This document shows, piece by piece, positions 32,890-42,400 of a stretch of DNA of 57,667 nucleotides; positions within the stretch are counted from its first letter, which is position 1; every line of letters begins with the position of its first letter. The notes beneath the pieces were generated by a model. It had not been told where the DNA came from. It did not search any database and saw only the letters and a program-made list of their open reading frames with translations. The stretch lies in NCBI GenBank assembly GCA_937891735.1, contig CALAGR010000399.1:1-57667 (forward strand), given 5' to 3'. The DNA comes from an uncultured Pseudomonadota bacterium (GTDB lineage: Bacteria; Myxococcota_A; UBA796; UBA9615). The position numbers and the translations under genes were made by a program.

Positions 32890-34853
32890 CCCTGGAGGAG
32901 CGCATCGGGCGGGCCGTCGCGGACGAGCACCTGCACGCGGCGCTGGGCACGGCCACGAGCGCGCTCAAGGAGCGGCGGGTCCGGGCCCTGGAGTCGGTGC
33001 CGGACGTCGAGGGGGTGCGCGACGCGGCGCGCCGCCAGCGGCTGGACGGGATCCAGCGCACCGACGAGCTGGCCGCGGCGTTCACCGCCAACGCGGCGGC
33101 GCGGGGGATCCGGGTGCACCGGGCCCACGACGGGGCCGAGGCCATCGCCCTCATGCGGAGCATCGCCGAGCGCTGCGGGCTGACGCGGGCCGTGAAGTCC
33201 AAGTCCATGGCCACCGAGGAGATCCACCTCAACGAGGGTCTGGAGGCCGCCGGACTGCACGTGCGCGAGACGGACCTGGGCGAGTACATCGTGCAGCTCG
33301 CCCGCGACCGCCCGTCCCACATCATCCTGCCCATCGTGCACATGAACCGGGCCGACGTCGGGCGCGTCATGGAGCGGGAGCTGGCGGTGCCGTTCACCGA
33401 CGAGCCGGTGGAGCTCGCGGCCATCGCCCGGGCGCGGCTGCGGGCGGACTTCCTGGCCGCGGATCTGGGCATCACCGGCGGCAACCTCGCCGTGGCGGAC
33501 ACCGGCGGCGTGGTCCTGGTGAGCAACGAGGGGAACATCCGCATGGTCACGTCGCTGCCGCGGGTGCACGTGGCGTTGGTGGGCCTGGACAAGCTGGTGC
33601 CCACGCTGCCCGACGCGGAGCGGATCCTGCGGCTGCTCGCGCGGTCTGCCACCGGGCAGAAGTCCACCGTCTACACGACGCTGATCGGCGGGCCCCGGGC
33701 GCCGGACGGGGACGAGGGCCCCGACGAGGTCCACGTGATTCTGTTGGACAACGGGCGCTCTGCGATCCGGCAGGGCCCCCAGGCGGAGATCCTGGCCTGC
33801 ATCCGGTGCGGCGCCTGCTTGAACGCCTGCCCCGTGTACCGCCAGATCGGCGGGCACAGCTACGACGCGACGTACCCCGGACCCCTGGGATCGGTGTTCA
33901 TGCCGTCCCTGCCCGGCGGCCAGCAGTGGGACGAGCTGCCGTCGCTGTGCACGCTGTGCGGTGCCTGCCAGGACATCTGCCCGGTGCGTATCGACCTGCC
34001 GGGCATGTTGCTGAAGCTGCGGGCGGACAAGGTGGGGGCGGGGCGTTCCACGTGGAGCCGGCGGGTGGCGATGGCGGGGTTCGCGGCGGTCATGACGCGG
34101 CCGTGGCTGTACGGCGTGGCGCGTCGGCTGGGGGGGTGGTGGCTGCGGATGGGGTCGAGCGGAGGCTGGCGCGGATCGGCGCCGGGGCTGATCGGGCGGT
34201 GGACCCGAGCCCGGGATCTGCCGGTGCCCGCGGCGCGCAGCTTCTGGGACCGGTTCGAGGAGGGGCCGGGGGCTGACGTGGAGCTGGTGCCGACCGCTGG
34301 GGTCGCGGCTGCGGCGGCGCCGGCGGTGCCGGATCCGCTGGACCGGGTGCAGCGCTTCGTCACCGAGGCGACGGCCCTCGCCGCCGAGGTGTTCGTGGAG
34401 TCCACAGCCGAGGGGGTGCGGGCACGGGTGCGCGACCTGATCGCGGGGCAGCGGGCCCTGAGCTGGGACGCCGAGCACCTGCCCTACGGAGTCGGCGCGG
34501 AGCTGGACGGGGCGGTGCTGCTCGAGGGCGAGGATCTGCAGGTGCGCGCCACGGCCGAGGTGGGGCTGACGGGGGCCGACGGGGCCATCGCCGCGACCGG
34601 CGCGCTGATCCTCGGGTCCCGCGCGGGGCGGCCGCGCACGCCGTCGCTGCTGCCGCCGCTGCACGTGGCGGTGCTGCGCCGCGAGGACATCCAGCCGGAT
34701 CTGGAGGCGGCGCTGGCGGTGCACGCCGAGCTGGTGGCGACGTGCTCGTCGGTACACATCATCGCCGGACCGAGCCGCACGGCGGACATCGAGCTGCACC
34801 TGACCCTGGGGGTGCACGGCCCGGGGCGCGTGGCGATCATCGTCGGGCCGTAG
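32886..34853 (+). CDS. Fused LutB-LutC lactate utilization protein
   Basis: A 655-residue fusion. The LutB part has an N-terminal LUD domain (AVKSKSMATEEIHLNEGLEA, then GITGGNLAVADTGGVVLVSN) and a two-cluster ferredoxin segment (CIRCGACLNACPVY and CTLCGACQDICPV). After about residue 470 comes a second, shorter LUD domain like LutC, ending in SSVHIIAGPSRTADIELHLT...GVHGPGRVAIIV. In Bacillus subtilis lutB and lutC are separate genes. GTG 32886 overlaps the lutA stop. An imperfect hairpin (GGGCC-GTAGG...CCTAC-GGCCC, 34846-34890) lies around and after the stop codon. Confidence 0.9.
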   Translation: MTLEERIGRAVADEHLHAALGTATSALKERRVRALESVPDVEGVRDAARRQRLDGIQRTDELAAAFTANAAARGIRVHRAHDGAEAIALMRSIAERCGLTRAVKSKSMATEEIHLNEGLEAAGLHVRETDLGEYIVQLARDRPSHIILPIVHMNRADVGRVMERELAVPFTDEPVELAAIARARLRADFLAADLGITGGNLAVADTGGVVLVSNEGNIRMVTSLPRVHVALVGLDKLVPTLPDAERILRLLARSATGQKSTVYTTLIGGPRAPDGDEGPDEVHVILLDNGRSAIRQGPQAEILACIRCGACLNACPVYRQIGGHSYDATYPGPLGSVFMPSLPGGQQWDELPSLCTLCGACQDICPVRIDLPGMLLKLRADKVGAGRSTWSRRVAMAGFAAVMTRPWLYGVARRLGGWWLRMGSSGGWRGSAPGLIGRWTRARDLPVPAARSFWDRFEEGPGADVELVPTAGVAAAAAPAVPDPLDRVQRFVTEATALAAEVFVESTAEGVRARVRDLIAGQRALSWDAEHLPYGVGAELDGAVLLEGEDLQVRATAEVGLTGADGAIAATGALILGSRAGRPRTPSLLPPLHVAVLRREDIQPDLEAALAVHAELVATCSSVHIIAGPSRTADIELHLTLGVHGPGRVAIIVGP

Positions 34854-35013
34854 GTGTGTCCTGGGGACGGCCCGGCGCCTACGACGGCCCCAGGTGGCGC
34901 GTCAACGCCACCAGACAGACCATCTCCCCCCGATGACGCGACGCCGGAGTGCCCGGGATGGCCTGAGCACCCGGCATCGGGAACCCGCCGATGGGACCGC
35001 GGTCCCACCCCTC

Positions 35014-35649
35014 ATGCGCTCCCGCCGAGATCTCCTCACCGCCTCCGCGCACCTGGCCGGATCCGTGCTCGTCCTGCTCCTGCCCGGGACCGCGGCCGCA
35101 GCTCCGCCCCCCGACCGCGCCTCCCTCGTGACCGCCGCCCGCACCTACCTCGGCCGCCCCTTCTCCTGGGGTGGACGCGACCGCGAACTGGACTGCCTGG
35201 GGCTCATCTTCCTCAGCTGGCAGGACGTAACCGGCACGAGCTGGAAGCGGATCTCGGTGTACCCCACCAAGATGGTCGCTCGGGAGCAGCTCGGCGCGCC
35301 GGTGCCGGGGCTGGACGGGGTCCGCTCGGCGGCGATCCCCTGGGACCAGCTCGAGCCGGGCGACTTCCTCCTGTTCCTCGGCAGCGCCGAGAACCCCGCC
35401 GAGCCGGCGCTCACCACCGTGGACGGCACGCCCATGTGGGTGTGGCACACGGGCCTGTACTCGGGCGGCCCCGAGCGCCGCTTCGTCGTCGGTGACCACT
35501 TCGCCGGCCAGGTCGTCGAGACCTCGCTGCCCCGTTATCTGCGGCAGGAGGGGTCCGGCTACGAGGGGCTGTTCGTGGTGCGCCCTGCCCTGCCCTCGGG
35601 CGACATCGACGCACTGCACGTCCCTCCGCCGGCGGACGCGACCCGCTGA
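35014..35649 (+). CDS. Exported NlpC/P60-family hydrolase
   Basis: A 211-residue protein. The N-terminus has a twin-arginine-like signal (RSRRDLL, then a hydrophobic stretch ending TAAAA). The catalytic cysteine is Cys61 in LDCLGLIFLSW, matching the NlpC/P60 DCxGL motif; His145 in VWHTGLYSGG is the base and His162 (VGDHFAG) the likely polar third residue. The family cleaves peptide cross-links in peptidoglycan; other members are amidases or acyltransferases. An in-frame ATG at 34933 would add 27 residues before the Arg pair; ATG 35014 gives the better signal peptide. No clear SD sequence or -10 box is seen. Confidence 0.8.
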   Translation: MRSRRDLLTASAHLAGSVLVLLLPGTAAAAPPPDRASLVTAARTYLGRPFSWGGRDRELDCLGLIFLSWQDVTGTSWKRISVYPTKMVAREQLGAPVPGLDGVRSAAIPWDQLEPGDFLLFLGSAENPAEPALTTVDGTPMWVWHTGLYSGGPERRFVVGDHFAGQVVETSLPRYLRQEGSGYEGLFVVRPALPSGDIDALHVPPPADATR

Positions 35650-35720
35650 CGCCGCAAGCCCGGTCGTCGGGAACCTGTCCCCCGGCCAGCGGTCCGAGTC
35701 TTCGCACCCCGGAGACGCCC

Positions 35721-36197
35721 ATGCCGCCCATCGCCGCCGACCCCTTCGACCGCATCCGCATCGCGAAGCCGTGCAACTCCAACTGGGACCTCATGGCCGG
35801 CGACGGCCGCAAGCGCCATTGCTCCAACTGCAGCAAGGACGTCTACAACGTGCAGGGGCTGGCCCGAGCCGAGGCCCTTGCCTTGATCACCGCGGGGGAG
35901 GGCGCCGTCTGCATGCGCCTGTACCGACGTCCCGACGGCACCATCCTGACCGCCGACTGCGGGGGCGCGCGGGCCGCCGTGGGACGCTCGCGGCTCAAGG
36001 TCGTGGCGGCCGCGGCGGCGGCGGTCCTCAGCGTCGTGGGCCTGGGCGCCTGGGCCACGGCGGCCGACGAACCCGAGAACTGCCAGCTCCCCGGCCCCGG
36101 CCTCGAAATGGTGATGGGCGAGGTGGCGATGCCGGATCCGTCCTACGGGCCGGCCTCCGATGCCGCCGCGCGCAGCGAGACCAGCTCGGCCCGGTAG
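35721..36197 (+). CDS. Small membrane-anchored protein with conserved Cys domain
   Basis: A 158-residue protein. The first 80 residues match a recurrent small domain that I have seen at the N-terminus of membrane proteins: IRIAKPCNSNWDLM, RHCSNCSKDVYNV, then CMRLYRRPDGTILTADC. The ordered cysteines suggest a metal site. One membrane helix (VVAAAAAAVLSVVGLGAW, about residues 93-112) is followed by a short outer tail. Function is unknown. ATG 35721 has GGAGA 5 nt upstream. The last 55 bp overlap the convergent gene 36143-36502. Confidence 0.7.
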   Translation: MPPIAADPFDRIRIAKPCNSNWDLMAGDGRKRHCSNCSKDVYNVQGLARAEALALITAGEGAVCMRLYRRPDGTILTADCGGARAAVGRSRLKVVAAAAAAVLSVVGLGAWATAADEPENCQLPGPGLEMVMGEVAMPDPSYGPASDAAARSETSSAR

Positions 36198-36502
36198 CGC
36201 GCCAGACGCTCCGGATTCGCCTGCAGGCGCTCCATCGTCTCGTCCATTTCCTCGGGCGTCATCCGGTGCCGCGCGAGCACGCAGTCGTCGCGCCACTCGC
36301 TCTCCTCGATCTCGATCATCAGGCGCGCCAGGCGCTCAGGCTCCGCCGCGAGGATCGGCAGGCCTTCGGGCAGGCACGCGATGCCCGCTTCGGCGTCCTG
36401 CTGTGCCATCTGACTGACCAGGAACGGCGCCGCCAGGAACATGCTGATGCCCAGGGCGATGGCGATGGTGGCGGGGGCCTGGCTGCTGCTCGACTCGGAC
36501 AC
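36143..36502 (-). CDS. Small membrane protein with charged helical tail
   Basis: A 119-residue protein: one membrane helix near the N-terminus (ATIAIALGISMFLAAPFLVS), then about 80 charged residues that should be helical (PERLARLMIEIEESEW, MTPEEMDETMERL). I do not recognise the family; the arrangement resembles a heavy-metal sensor or an anchored regulatory peptide. GTG 36502 has GGAGAG 4-5 nt upstream. It may be co-transcribed from the lectin lipoprotein gene 51 bp upstream, although a palindrome (GGCGAGCTCGCC, 36536-36547) in the gap could terminate or regulate. Confidence 0.55.
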   Translation of the reverse strand: MSESSSSQAPATIAIALGISMFLAAPFLVSQMAQQDAEAGIACLPEGLPILAAEPERLARLMIEIEESEWRDDCVLARHRMTPEEMDETMERLQANPERLARYRAELVSLRAAASEAGP

Positions 36503-36553
36503 ACGCTCTCCGGGGCTCGACTCGACGAGCGACCCGGCGAGCTCGCCCGGTGC

Positions 36554-39241
36554 TCACCGCCAGGAGCAGGCAAACGCCGTCCAGCCCGGGCTGCCCTGCC
36601 CACAGCTCACGTCGTCCCAGTTGGCGGCGCCGCTACTGTAGTCCAGCACGGCGCAGTCCGAGCCGGACCCGCCGCTGTCCGGCTGGCCGGTGCCCCAGTT
36701 GCTGTAGGTCAGCGGTGAGCCGTCGGTCCACTCGAACGTGCCGGGGCTCGACTGGTCGGTGAAGCCGATCCAGGGCTGGTTGTTGTTCCCCGAGCCCGTC
36801 GCGATGAGCAGGTTGACCACGTGGGTCTCCTCCGCCGCGGTCCGCAGCGACGCCAGACCGTCGTAGCCGGCCGCCATGCAGGCCAGCTCGGCGTCGAACC
36901 AGTCGCCGTTGTCCAGACACACCACGAAGTAGGTGCCGTTGAGGTCCGCCGCCTCGCAGTCCATCCCGTCACAATCCGAGTCCACCGAGTCCGTGGCGGT
37001 GTCCCCCGCGGTCGGGTAGATGGTCGCGTCGGCGTCGTCACAGTCCCCGGGCACGGAGATCCACCCGGCCGGCGGCGCGCAGGTGACGACCTCGGTGGAG
37101 TAGTCCCCGAACCCGTCGCCATCGGCGTCCGCGTACCACGTGTTCTGCGAGCAGAGCGTGACGGTGTCCGCGCCGGGCAGGCTGGTGAGCGCCCCGTCGC
37201 TGGCCGTCGCCTGACAGGTCACGACGTCCTGGTCACTCGTCCAGAGCCAGGACAACCAGTTCGCGTTCAAGTTCATCGACAGCCCGTTGATGATCCAGTC
37301 GTACTCGTAGGTCACGGCGTCGCCGTCGGGATCGGACCCGAAGCTCACCATGGGACAGCTCAGGAAGTCGTCCGGCGTCGGCATGAGGGGGTTGATCACG
37401 ACCGAAGGAGCGGTGGGAGCGCTGTTGGAGACGATCACCGGCGGAGACGTGGCGGACACCCCGGTGAGGGTCCCGTCGCTGGGTGTGGCGGTGCACTCCA
37501 CCGTGTCGTTCTTGACGATGGCGCTGGACGGCAGACTCGTGCCCGCCACCGGGGCGCCTCCATTGACGGACCAGGAGACGCTCACGGTCACCGGATCGCC
37601 GTCGGGATCGCTGCCCGCCGCCCCGCCGCACGTCGGCGAGGTCGTGGTGTACAGCACAGCCGGGGAGATGGCAGGCACCGCCACGCTCGGGGGCGCGTTG
37701 ACGATGGTGACCGACGCCGTAGCCGGCGGACCGCTGGACCAGCCGTCGCTCGCGCTGACGCTCACCTGCCACAGCTGCCCACGGCTCGTGTTCGCGGCCG
37801 GCACGGTGGCGGATCCGGTCAGGGCCGGCTGGGGCGCGCCGCCCACGCTCCAGCTCCACTGGTAGGTCAGGGGATCGCCCTCGGGGTCCGAGGCCCCGAC
37901 ATCGATGGCGGCCACGAGGTCGTCCAGGGTGTTGGGCGTCGCGGGTCCGATCGACACGACCGGGGCCCCGGGGGAGCCGTTGACCGTCAGCAGGGCCGTG
38001 GCCGTGCCCGTCAAGCCCTCGCTGTCGGTCGCCACGAGCGAGTACAGGTGCGTGCCCAGGACGTTCGGGATGTAGGCGCCGCTCACGAAGCCCGCGGAGT
38101 CCGGCGTGGCAGGACCGACCTGTCCATCGAGGGTGGAGAACCACATGACCGTCAGGCTCTCCTCGAGATCTTCGAGATCGGTGGTGTACCCCTCCAGCAC
38201 CACCAGCGCCCCCTCGCCCACCGTCGAGCCGCTCACGGGCGAGGTGATCACCACCGACGGAGGCGAGCTGATCCGGATGTCCACGGAGTCCGCGCAGGTG
38301 GCGCCCACCTCGTCCACGACGATCATCGTGACCGTGTGCAGGCCTCCCGAGAGCGTCGCGATGGAGAAGGCGACGCTGCCGCTGTCCGCGGGCACCGAGT
38401 TGCCGAGCGGTCCGTCTGCGCTGTCCATCCACGCCACCGCCAGCGCGCTCGACGGCACGTCGGGGTCATCGACCATCCCCACGAACGTGACGGCGTCGCC
38501 CTGCACGAACACAGCGCCGTCCAGCGGCGTCGTCAACGAACAGGTCGGCAGCCCGTTGGGCCCGCCCACCACGAAGGACACGGTGGCGCTCGAGCTCTTG
38601 CCCTCCTGGTCGGTGACCGTCGCGAGCATGGTGTGGCTGCCCTCATCGACGAGCAGGCTGGCGATGGCCGTGCCTCCGTCGTCGGGGATCAGATCGGTCA
38701 GGACCGGCGCGCCGCCCTCGGTCCAGTCCACGCGCAGCGCGGTGGGGGGATCCTCCGGATCGATGACCCCCACGACGAAGGAGACCGCCGCATCCGAGTG
38801 GTAGACGTTCGAGGCGATGGGCTCGGTGATGACGATGCTGGGGGCGCCGTTCTCGAGCACCGCGATGGTCACGCGATCCGTGCCCGACATGCCCCGGGGA
38901 TCCACGACCCGCAGGGTGATCTCGTGGCTGCCAGCGGTGAGCGAGGAGGCCTGCAAGCCGGTGCTCCCGTCGGCGGAGGGCTGCCCCTGGAACAGCTGGC
39001 CGTCGAGCGAGGATGTCCAGCTCACGAGCAGGTCCTCCATCGGGGTGCGGCGATCATCGACGACCCCCCGAAACACGACCTGCTCGCCCTCCCGCACCTG
39101 GGACCCGTGCTCGGGTTGCAGGATCGAGGCTCCGGGTGCCGAGTCGAACACCGCAAAGGCGCCCTCGTTGCAGCCGGCGCCGAGCAGCGCGACCAGCAGG
39201 GCCAGGATGGGGGTCAGGGTCGAGGGGACGCGGTGGTTCAA
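36554..39241 (-). CDS. Lipoprotein with Ig/PKD-like repeats and C-terminal C-type lectin domain
   Basis: An 895-residue lipoprotein. Signal ILALLVALLGAGC with the lipobox Cys near residue 20. About seven PKD/Ig-like repeats follow (for example SHEITLRVVDPRGMSG and GLHTVTMIVVDEVGA). One DCDD-type metal-binding repeat (GDCDDADATIYP...DSDCDG) comes next, then a C-type lectin-like domain: ACMAAGYDGLASL, WIGFTDQ, SNWGTGQPDSG and NWDDVSCG. In C-type lectins QPD favours galactose and WND holds calcium. Start TTG 39241 is preferred: AAAGGAGG lies 4 nt upstream and a TATGTT box 22 nt upstream; ATG 39268 would overlap that box. Confidence 0.8.
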   Translation of the reverse strand: MNHRVPSTLTPILALLVALLGAGCNEGAFAVFDSAPGASILQPEHGSQVREGEQVVFRGVVDDRRTPMEDLLVSWTSSLDGQLFQGQPSADGSTGLQASSLTAGSHEITLRVVDPRGMSGTDRVTIAVLENGAPSIVITEPIASNVYHSDAAVSFVVGVIDPEDPPTALRVDWTEGGAPVLTDLIPDDGGTAIASLLVDEGSHTMLATVTDQEGKSSSATVSFVVGGPNGLPTCSLTTPLDGAVFVQGDAVTFVGMVDDPDVPSSALAVAWMDSADGPLGNSVPADSGSVAFSIATLSGGLHTVTMIVVDEVGATCADSVDIRISSPPSVVITSPVSGSTVGEGALVVLEGYTTDLEDLEESLTVMWFSTLDGQVGPATPDSAGFVSGAYIPNVLGTHLYSLVATDSEGLTGTATALLTVNGSPGAPVVSIGPATPNTLDDLVAAIDVGASDPEGDPLTYQWSWSVGGAPQPALTGSATVPAANTSRGQLWQVSVSASDGWSSGPPATASVTIVNAPPSVAVPAISPAVLYTTTSPTCGGAAGSDPDGDPVTVSVSWSVNGGAPVAGTSLPSSAIVKNDTVECTATPSDGTLTGVSATSPPVIVSNSAPTAPSVVINPLMPTPDDFLSCPMVSFGSDPDGDAVTYEYDWIINGLSMNLNANWLSWLWTSDQDVVTCQATASDGALTSLPGADTVTLCSQNTWYADADGDGFGDYSTEVVTCAPPAGWISVPGDCDDADATIYPTAGDTATDSVDSDCDGMDCEAADLNGTYFVVCLDNGDWFDAELACMAAGYDGLASLRTAAEETHVVNLLIATGSGNNNQPWIGFTDQSSPGTFEWTDGSPLTYSNWGTGQPDSGGSGSDCAVLDYSSGAANWDDVSCGQGSPGWTAFACSWR

Positions 39242-39439
39242 GAAGCCTCCTTTGCCTACGTAGAACATAGACCCCCGCGGTGAGCCGGGCACTTGATTCT
39301 TTGTTTTCCGGGCTCACCGGATTGCGGCCTGTTCGGGAGGCCCTCCCGGCGCAACAGCGCTAGATTCGTCCACCTCTCGTGATCGATCGACGAACTCGAG
39401 GACGGCCGGCGCGCCCCCTGGCGGCCACCTGGAGCCTGC
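39242..39439. promoter_or_regulatory. 198-bp divergent promoter region with long inverted repeat
   Basis: TATGTT on the minus strand (39269-39264) serves the lectin lipoprotein, and TAGATT on the plus strand (39361-39366) serves the DCDD-repeat protein. Between them a 9-bp inverted repeat, CGGTGAGCC (39278-39286) and GGCTCACCG (39311-39319), brackets an AT-rich 24-nt segment and overlaps the minus-strand -35 area. Confidence 0.5.
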
Positions 39440-42400
39440 ATGCGCCCGAACTGGCTTGCCCTCGCCCTCCTCCTGGCGCTTCCGACCGCCGCCCGGGCCG
39501 CCGGCCCCGACGCGAGCGGCAACTACACCGTCGCGATCCCCAACGACTTCGTGCCCCTCGTCGGCGTGGGCACCAGCGTCGGCCTGACCGGCTCGGGCTC
39601 CGAAGAGGACGTGTCCCTGCCCTTCTCGTTCCCCTGGTACGGGCTGTCGTACAGCACCGTGTCCGTCGCCACGCGAGGCGGGATCCGGTTCACCGCTGGA
39701 GAGGGCATCAGCAGCAGCAACGGCTGCCTGCCCGATTCCTCCAACGCGCCGGACATCGCGGTGTTCTGGGACAACCTGGTCCCGTCTGGCGGCGACGTCC
39801 TGACCTGGTTCGACGGCGCAGGCGGGCGCTTCATCATCAGCTGGGAGGCCGTCGGTCACGACAATGGCGGCGATGGGTCCTTCCAGATCCACCTGCTGCC
39901 CACCGGCGCGGCCGAGCTGCACTACGCGGACGTGGACTTCGGGAGCGGCAGTATCAACGGCGGCGAGAGCGCGACCATCGGCTTCCAGGACGTGGCCGGA
40001 GGCAGCGCGTCGGCCGGCAACTCCCTCGAGATCGGGTGCGGCGACGGCGTGCTCACCGACAGCTCCGCGTTCGCCTTCGGGCCCTGCGACGACGTGGACG
40101 GCGACGGCTTCGCGGGGCTCGCCTGCGGTGGGGAGGACTGCGACGACACCGACGCCGCCATCAACCCCGACAGCGCCGAGATCTGCGACGGACTCGACAA
40201 CGACTGCGACGGCCAGGCTGGAGCGGCGGACGCGGTCTTCGACACGAGCAGCTCGAACACCGGCAACAACCGCTACCGCGGCAACGTGCTGCAGGCCACG
40301 TCCGACGACTGGCTCGGCGAGGCGGAGATGTGGGCCGACATCAGCGGCCCGGTCACGTTCACCTGGGCCGTGTACACCTCCGGGGCGGCCGACGGGCCGT
40401 TCTCGCTGGTCACCTCCCAGACCAGCATCGAGACCGCCACCGGCCCGGCCTGGCGGGGCTCGGGACCGCTCAACCTGCCCATCACGTCCGGTCAGTTCTA
40501 CGCCGTCATCGCGGCCTGGAGCCCCGACGTCACCTACTACTACCGCACCAGCCCGACGTTCTCGGGGGCGACCACGGCGTTCGGACAGGCGGTGCGCGGC
40601 GTCAGCGGCAACGGCGGCGCCCCCGGCACTCTCGGAAACCAGCAGACCACGACGAGCTGGGGCTACCGCTGGCGCTACACCAGCGGCGGCGACGTGGATT
40701 CGGACGGCGACGGATCCGCGGTCTGCGCGGGGGACTGCGACGACACCGTGCCCACGGCCTACCCCGGCGCCCCCGAGCTGTGCGACGGCGTGGACTCGAA
40801 CTGCGACGGCAGCATCTCCGCCCTCGAGACGGACGCGGACGGCGACGGCGCCCCCATCTGCCTGGGCGACTGCGACGACGCCAACCCGGCCGTGTCGCCC
40901 CTGCTCGCCGAGGCCTGCGACGGCCTGGACACGGACTGCGACGGGATCCTGCCCCCGGACGAGATCGACGGGGACGGGGACGGCGTGCTCGCCTGCGACG
41001 ACTGCGACGACGGGAACGCCTTCGTGTCCCCGGGCGCCGACGAGGTCTGCGACGGCTTCGACAGCAACTGCGACTCCCTGGTCGGCCAGGTGGCGGAGAC
41101 CGGGTTCCCCAACGCCTTCAGCAGCGGCGGCGACCGCATGCGCGGCAACCTGTGGGCGGTCACCAGCTCGATCCTGCTGGGCGAGGTGCAGGCCTTCCTG
41201 GAGGTGCCCCAGGGCGAGACCCTGACCTGGCTCGTCTACCAAGGCGGCGGACAGACGACCAACTACACCCTCATCGCCCAGGAGACGTCCACGGCGGGGG
41301 CCCTCGGCGCCGCGTGGCACACCTCGCCCTCGATGGACGTGACCCTCGGGCAGGGCGCCTGGTACGCGATCATGGTGCACTGGACGAGCAGCAGCGCGAG
41401 CTACGGGTGGAACGACACCTTCCAGCTCCCGGACGGGTACGCGTTCGGGATCCAGTACGACGGCATCGCGGTCGGCGGCGCCACCCCGCCGGGCACGTTC
41501 AGCGCCGCCACGAACCGGAACGAGGTGTCCTACCCCTTCAAGATCGCCACCGCCGCCGAGGCGGACGCGGACGGGGACGGCTCGCCGGTGTGCGCCGACT
41601 GCGACGACATCGACTCCGCCAACGCGCCCGGCGGCGTCGAGATCTGTGACGGCCAGGACAACGACTGCGACGCGAGCACCGACGACGCCGTGGACGCGGA
41701 CGGCGACGGCGCCTCGGTGTGCGGCGGAGACTGCGACGACGCGGACGCGGCCGTCAGCCCCGGCGCGGCCGAGACCTGCAACGGCGTCGATGACGACTGC
41801 GACGGCTCGCTGCCCATCGACGAGACGGACTTCGACGGCGACGGGGTGCCGCCCTGCGCCGGAGACTGCAACGACCTCGACATCACCGTGCTGCCGGGGG
41901 CCTCCGAGGTCTGTGACGGCGTGGACAACGACTGCGACGCCACCACCTGGGCCGACGCCGGCGGCGAGGCCGACGTGGACGCGGACGGATCCCTGTCCTG
42001 CGTGGACTGCGACGACAACGACGCGGCGAACACCCCCGGCGGTGCCGAGATCTGCGACGGCCAGGACAACGACTGCGACGCGGGCACCGACGAGCTGGCC
42101 GACGTGGACGGCGACGGGTTCACGCTGTGCGACGGCGACTGCGACGACGCCAACTCCGGCGTCGGGCCCACGGCGGTGGAGGCCTGTGACGGACTGGACA
42201 ACGACTGCGACGGAACCGCCAACTTCAGCGGCGTCGTGGAGGTGGACGGCGACGGCGACGGCTCCTTCAACTGCGCCGACTGCGACGACGCCGACGCGGC
42301 CAACTTCCCGGGCAACGTCGAGCTGTGTGACGGCCAGGACAACGACTGCGACGGCGCGCCGGTGCCCACCGAGGTGGACGACGACGGCGACGGCGTGCTG

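Noticed and set aside
36536-36547. Palindrome GGCGAGCTCGCC as an operator
   Set aside because: A 12-bp GC-rich palindrome is not rare in this base composition, and no promoter box is associated with it.
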